Part shown: piece by piece, positions 1 to 4,821 of the stretch
Position numbering within the stretch: position 1 is the stretch's first letter
How the letters are laid out: each line of letters opens with the position of its first letter
DNA from: Pseudomonadota bacterium
Lineage (GTDB): Bacteria > Pseudomonadota > Gammaproteobacteria > Burkholderiales > Thiobacillaceae
Direction of reading: 5' to 3'
Length of the DNA: 6,876 nucleotides
Assembly (NCBI GenBank): GCA_021802595.1
Contig: JAJZRT010000201.1
Span: 1 to 6,876, forward strand
Notes under the pieces: generated by a model
What the model was told of the DNA's origin: nothing
Database searches by the model: none
Seen by the model: the letters and a program-made list of their open reading frames with translations, nothing else
Translations under genes and position numbers: made by a program

Positions 1-525
1 CGCGCGCAAGTGGGCGGCAGTGTCGATGCGCCGGTCGAGCGCCATCCGGCGTATCTCGCCGCGCTGGCCGAACTCGATCAAGCGAAGCTCGATCTGGCGC
101 GCGTCGAAGTACGCGCCTCGTTGCCCGGCACCGTGAGCAAACCGCCCAAGCCCGGGCAGTTCGTCGCCGCGGGCGCGACGGCGATGGCCCTGGTGGTCAG
201 CGGCCATGCGTGGATCGAGGCCAATTTCACCGAGACCGATCTCACCTACGTTCATCCGGGGCAGCCGGTCACGATTCATATCGACACCTACCCCGACGCA
301 GAATGGACAGGCACGGTGGACAGCCTGAGCCCGGCCACCGGTGCGGAGTTCTCGGTCATCCCCGCGCAGAACGCCACCGGAAACTGGGTCAAGATCGCCC
401 AGCGGGTGGCAGTGCGGATCAGACTCGACGCCGCGCCGGATCTGCCGCAATTGCGCGCGGGCCTGAGCGCGGTGGTCGAGATCGACACCGGCCATCGGCG
501 TCGCCTGTTCGGATACACGCTCTGA
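1..525 (+). CDS. HlyD/EmrA-family efflux adaptor (membrane fusion protein), C-terminal part, 5' end outside window
   Basis: This is the periplasmic adaptor of a tripartite drug exporter, linking the inner-membrane pump encoded next to an outer-membrane channel. The reading frame is open from base 1 and begins mid-protein (RAQVGGSV...), so the GTG at base 10 is not the real start; 174 residues are visible. In visible numbering, residues about 13-35 are the end of the coiled-coil hairpin. Residues about 35-58 (VRASLPGTVSKPPKPGQFV) are the returning half of the lipoyl-like domain. Residues 71-88 (WIEANFTETDLTYVHPGQ) start the beta-barrel domain. Residues 114-135 contain FSVIPAQNATGNWVKIAQR, a segment characteristic of EmrA-type adaptors. 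The N-terminal cytoplasmic tail and membrane anchor are missing because of the window edge. The stop TGA contains the start of the GAGG ribosome binding site of the next gene, so the two are co-transcribed. The family is certain; the transported substrate is not readable from sequence. Confidence 0.93.
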   Translation, partial: RAQVGGSVDAPVERHPAYLAALAELDQAKLDLARVEVRASLPGTVSKPPKPGQFVAAGATAMALVVSGHAWIEANFTETDLTYVHPGQPVTIHIDTYPDAEWTGTVDSLSPATGAEFSVIPAQNATGNWVKIAQRVAVRIRLDAAPDLPQLRAGLSAVVEIDTGHRRRLFGYTL

Positions 526-527
526 GG
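524..527 (+). promoter_or_regulatory. Ribosome binding site of the EmrB-type permease, overlapping the adaptor stop
   Basis: GAGG begins inside the TGA stop codon of the adaptor gene and ends eight bases before the permease ATG. It fixes the permease start and implies that translation of the two proteins is linked. Confidence 0.55.
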
Positions 528-535
528 CCGCGCGC

Positions 536-2083
536 ATGAACGCGCCTGCGGCAGCCGTCCAACCGGAAAGCGCCAAGCGCATCTGGGTCGCCATGTCGGT
601 GATGCTGGCGACCATCATGCAAGCGCTGGACACCACCATCGCGAATGTGGCCTTGCCTCACATGCAGGGCGCGATGGGCGCGACCCAGGATCAGATTTCC
701 TGGGTGCTCACGTCCTACATTGTGGCAGCGGCCATCTTCATGCCGCTGACCGGATTTCTCACTGCGCGCTGGGGGCGCAAGCGCGTCTTCATGTGGTCAG
801 TGGTCGGCTTCACGCTGGCGTCGATGCTGTGCGGCGCGGCGCAAACCCTCCCCGAGATCGTGTTGTTCCGTCTGCTGCAGGGGATTTTTGGCGCAAGTCT
901 GGTGCCGCTGTCACAGGCCGTGCTGCTCGACACCTACCCGCCCGAACAACACGGCAAAGCCATGGCGATGTGGGGCGTGGGCGTGATGGTGGGGCCGATC
1001 CTCGGACCCACGCTTGGAGGCTGGCTGACCGAGTACTACAACTGGCGCTGGGTGTTTTACATCAACCTGCCGTTTGGCGTGCTGGCCTGGCTCGGGCTCG
1101 CGGCCTTCGTGCGCGAAACGCCCATCGACCGCACCCGGCGGTTCGATCTGCTCGGCTTCGCACTGCTGAGCCTGGGCATCGGCGCGCTGCAAATGATGCT
1201 GGATCGCGGGCAATCGCTGGACTGGTTCGCCAACCCGGAAATCGTCGTCGAGGCCCTGCTTGCGGGCCTGGCGCTGTATCTCTTTGTCGCCCACATGTTC
1301 ACTCACGACCACCCATTCATCGAGCCGGGGCTGTTCAAGGATCGCAACTTCAGCGTCGGCCTTGTGCTTATCTTCATCGTCGGCATCATTTTGCTCGCCA
1401 CCATGGCCTTGCTTCCGCCGTTCATGCAAAGCCTGTTGGGATTCCCTGTGATCGATGTCGGCTATCTGCTGGCTCCGCGCGGCGTGGGTACCATGATCGC
1501 CATGATGATGGTAGGCAAACTCTCGGGGCGGCTGGATGTGCGCTACATGATTTTTTTCGGCCTCATCCTGACCAGCCTGTCGCTGTGGGAAATGACCCTA
1601 TTCAATGCAAACATTGATGGTTGGGACATCGTGCGCACCGGCGTCACGCAGGGGTTTGGCCTCGGCTTCATCTTCGTGCCGCTGTCCACCATCACCTTCG
1701 CTTCGCTGGCGGCGCGCTACCGCAATGAGGGCACGGCGCTGTTCAGCCTGATGCGCAACATCGGCAGCAGCATCGGCATCTCGGTGGTGATGACTTATCT
1801 GGCGCAACGCACGCAAGCCAATCATGCCGCATTCGCCGACTACATCAATCCGTTCAATCTGGCGCTCAGGCAGGCGGTCGAAGCAGATGCCTACAACCTG
1901 ACCACACCCCAGGGACTTGCGGCAATCAACGGCGAGGTGACGCGGCAAGCCGCCATGCTGGCCTATTTGCAAGACTTCAGACTGATGATGTGGATCACGC
2001 TGATCGCGATCCCGCTGGTTGTGCTACTGCGGGCGCCGGTCAAGCAGGCTGCCGCGAGCGGGGCGCACGCGGCAATAGACTGA
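536..2083 (+). CDS. DHA2-family MFS multidrug efflux permease, EmrB type
   Basis: This is the inner-membrane drug:proton antiporter partner of the preceding adaptor. The 515 residues match the usual EmrB length (about 510), and hydrophobicity suggests 14 membrane helices. Helix 1 (about residues 17-41) carries LDTTIANVALP, the DHA2 signature with its membrane-embedded Asp32. The loop between helices 2 and 3 has MFS motif A (GFLTARWGRKR, 73-83). Motif C, typical of antiporters, is GVMVGPILGPTLGGW (149-163). NWRWVFYINLPFG (169-181) is strongly conserved in this family. A large periplasmic loop lies at about 423-478 before the last helix (484-499). The ATG at 536 is supported by GAGG at 524-527, eight bases upstream and overlapping the adaptor stop; the gap between the genes is 10 bp. 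Likely exported compounds are hydrophobic toxicants, as for EmrAB, but this is inference from the family. No regulator gene is visible in the window. Confidence 0.96.
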   Translation: MNAPAAAVQPESAKRIWVAMSVMLATIMQALDTTIANVALPHMQGAMGATQDQISWVLTSYIVAAAIFMPLTGFLTARWGRKRVFMWSVVGFTLASMLCGAAQTLPEIVLFRLLQGIFGASLVPLSQAVLLDTYPPEQHGKAMAMWGVGVMVGPILGPTLGGWLTEYYNWRWVFYINLPFGVLAWLGLAAFVRETPIDRTRRFDLLGFALLSLGIGALQMMLDRGQSLDWFANPEIVVEALLAGLALYLFVAHMFTHDHPFIEPGLFKDRNFSVGLVLIFIVGIILLATMALLPPFMQSLLGFPVIDVGYLLAPRGVGTMIAMMMVGKLSGRLDVRYMIFFGLILTSLSLWEMTLFNANIDGWDIVRTGVTQGFGLGFIFVPLSTITFASLAARYRNEGTALFSLMRNIGSSIGISVVMTYLAQRTQANHAAFADYINPFNLALRQAVEADAYNLTTPQGLAAINGEVTRQAAMLAYLQDFRLMMWITLIAIPLVVLLRAPVKQAAASGAHAAID

Positions 2084-2150
2084 CTGAAGCACGGTTGGGC
2101 AGTATGAGCAGCTATGCCCGCCCGATTGCTCAAACGCTTACAATGCTATC

Positions 2151-2156
2151 GGAGGA
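2151..2156 (+). promoter_or_regulatory. Strong ribosome binding site that sets the Usp start
   Basis: GGAGGA lies eight bases before the ATG at 2165 but only two bases before the in-frame ATG at 2159. This favours 2165 as the start of the universal stress protein over 2159 or the far upstream codon at 2114. Confidence 0.7.
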
Positions 2157-2164
2157 AGATGCAC

Positions 2165-2632
2165 ATGTTCCAGACCATTATTTTTGCCTACGACGGCAGC
2201 GCCGAGTGCCAGGACGCGCTCGAGGAAGGGATCGCCCTGGCAAGCCGCTTCAACGCCCGCTGTCATCTGCTGGCGGTCATTCCGCCGCCGCCCGCCATGG
2301 CTTTGGCGAACGGTCCGCTGCCCGGCGAATACATCGAGGAACAGCAAGCTCGCGTCAATGCCATTCTCGAGACAGGGCTCGCGCGCCTGCGCCAGGCCGG
2401 GGTGGAAGCGACAGGCATCCTGAGGACGGACGAATCGTCTGTCGAAGCCATCGGAGCTGTCGCCCATGAGACCGGTGCCGATCTCGTCGTCGTCGGCCAT
2501 CACCAACGCTCGGCCCTCGACCGCTGGTGGCGCGGCTCGGTCGGCCACTCTCTGCTGGATCATCTGCCATGCAGTCTGCTTGTTTCCATGCCGGGTGGCA
2601 TGGTGATGAAGGCGGACGCCAAAGGCATATAG
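2165..2632 (+). CDS. Universal stress protein (UspA family), single domain
   Basis: This is a small cytoplasmic nucleotide-binding protein of the Usp fold, associated with survival under stress; its exact role is not readable. The 155 residues are typical for one Usp domain. The N-terminal strand and loop MFQTIIFAYDGS (1-12) carry the usual Asp (D10) near the nucleotide. The C-terminal ATP-loop region is GHHQRSALDRWWRGSVG (111-127), followed by the final strand CSLLVSMP (136-143). The consensus G-2x-G-9x-G-S/T is met at the first Gly (111) and at Gly124-Ser125, but the second Gly is Gln114. The frame is open further upstream (from 2114), but the ATG at 2165 is chosen because GGAGGA lies eight bases before it and because the protein then starts at the family N-terminus. 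It sits 81 bp after the permease gene. A TACAAT at 2139-2144 could be a -10 box, but no convincing -35 box is present, so read-through from the efflux genes is equally possible. Confidence 0.93.
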   Translation: MFQTIIFAYDGSAECQDALEEGIALASRFNARCHLLAVIPPPPAMALANGPLPGEYIEEQQARVNAILETGLARLRQAGVEATGILRTDESSVEAIGAVAHETGADLVVVGHHQRSALDRWWRGSVGHSLLDHLPCSLLVSMPGGMVMKADAKGI

Positions 2633-2826
2633 CACGCCGCCTGACTGGCGCGACCGCATGGGGATTCAGGGCATCAACTGAAAATTGCCTGGACCCAAGC
2701 CTTGGTGAGTTCCCCGGGATGGTCGGGAACTTGCCTCGATGAATTGATTGGCGAGGCTGTCCTTCCGGGCGTCACTCACCTGTCGTCGAGTGGCACAGCC
2801 AAGCAAATGGAACCGCTTCTCCTGGT

Positions 2827-2847
2827 GTGTGAGTGGCTCGCACTTTT
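2827..2847 (+). terminator. Weak candidate intrinsic terminator
   Basis: GTGTGAG (2827-2833) pairs with CTCGCAC (2837-2843) in a 7-bp stem with one G-U pair and a 3-base loop, followed by four T residues. The stem is short, the T tract is poor and it lies about 195 bp after the Usp stop, so this is a tentative call. Confidence 0.22.
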
Positions 2848-2918
2848 CACGCTACCCGATTCACTCATCATGTCCGCCCGAATCCAGACAATGGTGCGGT
2901 TGGAATTAGAGTCTACCG

Positions 2919-2923
2919 AACTA
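2919..2923. repeat. Left target-site duplication AACTA
   Basis: AACTA directly precedes the left inverted repeat and recurs directly after the right one. Five matching bases at exactly the right place are unlikely by chance and support true transposition. A 3-bp TAA duplication with boundaries shifted by one base is the alternative reading. Confidence 0.7.
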
Positions 2924-2954
2924 AGGGCTCGTTAATGAATAAATTGGGCATACG
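2924..2954 (+). repeat. Left terminal inverted repeat of the MITE-like element
   Basis: This 31-base segment is identical to the reverse complement of 3161-3191 with no mismatch. Read inward it contains ATGAATAAATTGGGCATACG, which could encode MNKLGIR; read outward it ends frames with YAQFIH and a stop. Confidence 0.93.
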
Positions 2955-3052
2955 TTGCTTCGTATTCGGGATGGATGCAAGGCGCGAGGCGCAGCGAATG
3001 GTCGTTCCATTCGCAAGCCTTGCAACGCCGCAGACGCCCGAATACGCAGCAA
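2955..3052. repeat. Internal nested hairpin A of the MITE-like element
   Basis: The outer arm TTGCTTCGTATTCGGG (2955-2970) pairs with CCCGAATACGCAGCAA (3037-3052), 15 of 16 positions. Inside it TGCAAGGC (2976-2983) pairs with GCCTTGCA (3017-3024). The tip GCGAATGG (2994-3001) pairs perfectly with CCATTCGC (3007-3014) around a 5-base loop. The three stems are in nested order, with a 10-versus-2-base bulge below the tip. Confidence 0.8.
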
Positions 3053-3060
3053 CCCTCCGG

Positions 3061-3161
3061 GCTGGGGTCGCTTTTGGCGCATCCCGGTGTTGCAAGCCGC
3101 TTGTTGTGAGTGACACAACCGCGCGTCTTGCGCCTAGGGCTGCACCTAAAGCGACCCCAGC
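3061..3161. repeat. Internal nested hairpin B of the MITE-like element
   Basis: The outer arm GCTGGGGTCGCTTT (3061-3074) pairs perfectly with AAAGCGACCCCAGC (3148-3161). Inside it GCAAGCCGC (3092-3100) pairs with GCGTCTTGC (3123-3131), 8 of 9 positions. The tip GTTGTG (3103-3108) pairs with CACAAC (3114-3119) around a 5-base loop. An alternative inner pairing GGCGCA/TGCGCC (3076-3081 with 3129-3134) competes with the middle stem. Confidence 0.75.
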
Positions 3162-3191
3162 GTATGCCCAATTTATTCATTAACGAGCCCT
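3161..3191 (-). repeat. Right terminal inverted repeat of the MITE-like element
   Basis: This is the exact inverse copy of 2924-2954. The innermost base (3161) can also pair in internal hairpin B, so the two structures meet at the junction without a spacer on this side. Confidence 0.93.
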
Positions 3192-3196
3192 AACTA
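3192..3196. repeat. Right target-site duplication AACTA, abutting the MocA-like stop codon
   Basis: AACTA follows the right inverted repeat and touches the stop codon of the minus-strand gene at 3197-3199. On the minus strand the gene reads CTA TAG TAG TT, so the second of two tandem stops falls in the duplicated target. Confidence 0.7.
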
Positions 3197-3817
3197 CTAT
3201 AGCTTCACGGTTTTCATGCCAGGAGTATCGATGCGAATGGAGAAAGCGTCTTCTAAGCCGCTGAGATCGGATGGGGTGTCGATGTCGGCGAAAATGCCGG
3301 GATCCTCGCATTCAAGCATCTGAATCCGCCCGGCATGGGCGGCGAGCAAAGGGTGCGCGCCCTGGTCGCTGCTGAGTTGGGCGAGGTCGTGGAAAAATGC
3401 TCGCGCAAAACCGACCGGGTGGCCGCGCCGTCCCTGGTAGCGGGGTGCCGCGATCGGCGCGCCGGCTCGAAGCAGGCTGGCTACGCCGTGGATGGTGTCA
3501 TGCTGGATGAACGGCATGTCGGCCAGGGCGATCAGCCATCCGTCCTCGTCCTGCGCGGCAGTCACGCCGAAAGCAAGGCTGGTTCCCATGCCGGTTTCTG
3601 CTCCGGGACAGAATGCCACCTGCATCCCTTCCGCTTCCAGTAGATGCGCAAGCTGCCGATCTGACGGACGCAGCACCGCAACGCCATGATCAACGCCGCT
3701 TAGCAGGTTGCGTGCCGCCTGTACGCCGACCGGGGTGCCGTCGGCCAGGGGGAACAACAGTTTGTCGCCGCCAAAGCGCGTTCCAGTACCCGCCGCCAGC
3801 AGAATGCCGACGATCAT
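3197..3817 (-). CDS. MocA-like molybdenum cofactor nucleotidyltransferase (MobA-like NTP transferase domain)
   Basis: Enzymes of this family transfer a nucleotide from CTP or GTP to molybdopterin-bound molybdenum; MocA-type members make the cytosine dinucleotide cofactor used by xanthine-oxidase-family hydroxylases. The 206 residues match MocA length (about 190-200). The N-terminal nucleotide-binding loop is LAAGTGTRFGGDKLL (7-21). The metal-binding Asp100 lies in ALADMPF (97-103). RRGHPVGF (130-137) is the conserved cofactor-site loop, and ADIDTPSDL (177-185) is the usual C-terminal motif. The ATG overlaps the stop of the XdhC-like gene by four bases (ATGA), so translation is coupled and no separate ribosome binding site is needed. 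The last codons are followed by two TAG stops, and the MITE-like element begins right after. CTP rather than GTP as substrate is inferred from context and overall resemblance, not proven by single residues. Confidence 0.88.
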   Translation of the reverse strand: MIVGILLAAGTGTRFGGDKLLFPLADGTPVGVQAARNLLSGVDHGVAVLRPSDRQLAHLLEAEGMQVAFCPGAETGMGTSLAFGVTAAQDEDGWLIALADMPFIQHDTIHGVASLLRAGAPIAAPRYQGRRGHPVGFARAFFHDLAQLSSDQGAHPLLAAHAGRIQMLECEDPGIFADIDTPSDLSGLEDAFSIRIDTPGMKTVKL

Positions 3818-4821
3818 ATGGCTGCGGCCATCGACTGGCGCGAGGTGTGATTCCCGCTTGCTGTGGCAGGCAGAACGCCAAGCCGGATGCCGTGTCGCAC
3901 CGCGGTCAATTCCGCCAGAATGGATATGGCGATTTCCGGCGGGGTGCGGCTGCCGATAGGCAGACCCACCGGCCCATGCAGGCGGTCAATTTCCGCTTTC
4001 GAAAGATCGAACAGGCTCAACCGTTCGCGCCGTCTCAGGTTATTGGCGTTCGAGCCGACGGCGCCGACATAGAATGCCGGCGATTTGAGCGCTTCCAGCA
4101 AAGCCATGTCATCCAGCTTGGGATCATGGGTCAAGGCCACCACTGCACAGCGGGCATCGGGCATCAGGGCGTTCACCGCGTCGTCCGGCATGCCGGGAAC
4201 GAGTTCGGCACCCGCAACATCCCAGGCTGCGCTGTATTCCTCGCGGGGATCGCACACCAGCACCTGATAATCCAGGGCTTGGGCGATCTGCGCCAGATGG
4301 CAGGATATCTGGCCGGCGCCGATCACGAGCAGCCGCCAGCGCGGCCCATGCACGGCGATCAGCGTCTGCCCGTCGAACTGCGTGGTTTCGTCGATGTGCG
4401 GGGTGTAAAGGTGGATATCGCCGGTGACGAGATCGAGGCGCCGCCCGATCAGCCTGTGCTGCGCGATGTCGTCCTGGATCGCTTGCAGCAGGGGCTTGCC
4501 AGGCGCCGGCTCCAGCACCAGTTGCAGCGCGCCGCCGCAGGGCAGGCGGAAACGCTCGCATGCCTCGGCGGAGCCGCCGTAAATGAGCACTTCCGGCCGG
4601 ATGGGCGGCGCGGCGCGCACCCGCTCGATCAGATCGGCCTCGATGCAGCCGCCGGAAACCGATCCGGCAAGCAGTCCATCGTCGCGCACTGCGAGCATGG
4701 CGCCCACCGGGCGCGGGGATGACCCCCAGGTTTGGGTGACGGTGGCGAGCGTCACGCGATGGCCGTCATGCTGCCATTGCAGGCACGTGCGCAGGACTTC
4801 CAGGTCCGAGCTTTCCATCAT
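3814..4821 (-). CDS. XdhC/CoxI family molybdenum cofactor maturation factor
   Basis: XdhC proteins bind the molybdenum cofactor, assist its sulfuration and insert it into xanthine-dehydrogenase-family enzymes; they are not part of the final enzyme. The 335 residues carry both usual domains. The N-terminal XdhC/CoxI domain includes [15 protein letters not shown] (29-43), the hallmark [11 protein letters not shown] (54-64) with Cys59, and FRLPCGGAL (91-99) with Cys95. The C-terminal Rossmann domain starts at [10 protein letters not shown] (164-173), continues with [10 protein letters not shown] (187-196) and [12 protein letters not shown] (227-238), and ends with [11 protein letters not shown] (251-261) and [20 protein letters not shown] (286-305). 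The start is uncertain by one codon. GGAG (4825-4828) lies three bases before the ATG at 4821 but six before the ATG at 4818, so 4818 may be the true start. Either way the start overlaps the stop of the upstream catalytic subunit. Confidence 0.93.
   Translation of the reverse strand: MMESSDLEVLRTCLQWQHDGHRVTLATVTQTWGSSPRPVGAMLAVRDDGLLAGSVSGGCIEADLIERVRAAPPIRPEVLIYGGSAEACERFRLPCGGALQLVLEPAPGKPLLQAIQDDIAQHRLIGRRLDLVTGDIHLYTPHIDETTQFDGQTLIAVHGPRWRLLVIGAGQISCHLAQIAQALDYQVLVCDPREEYSAAWDVAGAELVPGMPDDAVNALMPDARCAVVALTHDPKLDDMALLEALKSPAFYVGAVGSNANNLRRRERLSLFDLSKAEIDRLHGPVGLPIGSRTPPEIAISILAELTAVRHGIRLGVLPATASGNHTSRQSMAAAI

Larger units (their letters stand above)
2633..2923. other. Gene-free stretch between the Usp gene and the mobile element
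   Basis: These 291 bases hold no reading frame that I recognise; the short frames here show no domain motif and no ribosome binding site. Small imperfect palindromes are visible: AGTTCCC/GGGAACT around 2707-2730 and GCCTCG/CGAGGC around 2734-2758. A weak terminator-like hairpin lies at 2827-2847. Together with the element that follows, it forms the spacer between two convergent transcription units. It may be a decayed remnant of an older insertion, but nothing in it proves that. Confidence 0.6.
2924..3191. mobile_element. MITE-like non-autonomous transposable element, 268 bp, perfect 31-bp terminal inverted repeats
   Basis: The first 31 bases (2924-2954) are the exact reverse complement of the last 31 (3161-3191); each end starts AGGGCTCG and runs inward to GGGCATACG. 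AACTA lies directly outside both ends (2919-2923 and 3192-3196), as expected for a target-site duplication. The element is far too short for a transposase and its frames match no family I know, so mobility would depend on an enzyme elsewhere in the genome. The interior is also palindromic: hairpin A at 2955-3052 and hairpin B at 3061-3161. With the ends paired, the element folds into a Y-shaped three-way junction. It sits between convergent genes and disrupts neither. An alternative boundary is 2925-3190 with TAA on each side, a 3-bp duplication of the TNA kind known for some IS5-family elements. A 5-bp duplication would instead fit other families such as Tn3. The parent family is therefore unresolved. 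Confidence 0.85.

Noticed and set aside
793..1617. A 274-codon plus-strand frame inside the permease gene
   Set aside because: It is an out-of-frame shadow of the EmrB-type permease. It is rich in Arg and Ala, with no membrane helices or domain.
2139..2144. TACAAT as a -10 promoter box for the Usp gene
   Set aside because: There is a good -10 match, but no -35 box at 16-18 bp spacing and no extended -10. The start point would fall at the ribosome binding site.
2114..2164. N-terminal extension of the universal stress protein from an upstream in-frame start
   Set aside because: The extra 17 residues do not resemble the Usp N-terminus, and the strong GGAGGA at 2151-2156 would lie inside the coding region.
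2833..3183. A 116-codon frame running from the spacer into the element as a possible gene
   Set aside because: It starts at a GTG within a hairpin without a ribosome binding site and gains its length only because the element interior is open. No family resemblance is visible.
2919..3196. CRISPR array, tRNA or riboswitch in the central palindromic region
   Set aside because: The repeats are inverted, not direct with regular spacers. No tRNA-like cloverleaf with conserved loop bases is present. The position at convergent 3' ends does not fit a riboswitch.
3613..4722. A 369-codon open frame on the plus strand
   Set aside because: It is antisense to the XdhC-like and MocA-like genes, which are both strongly supported. 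It has no ribosome binding site and no recognisable motif.
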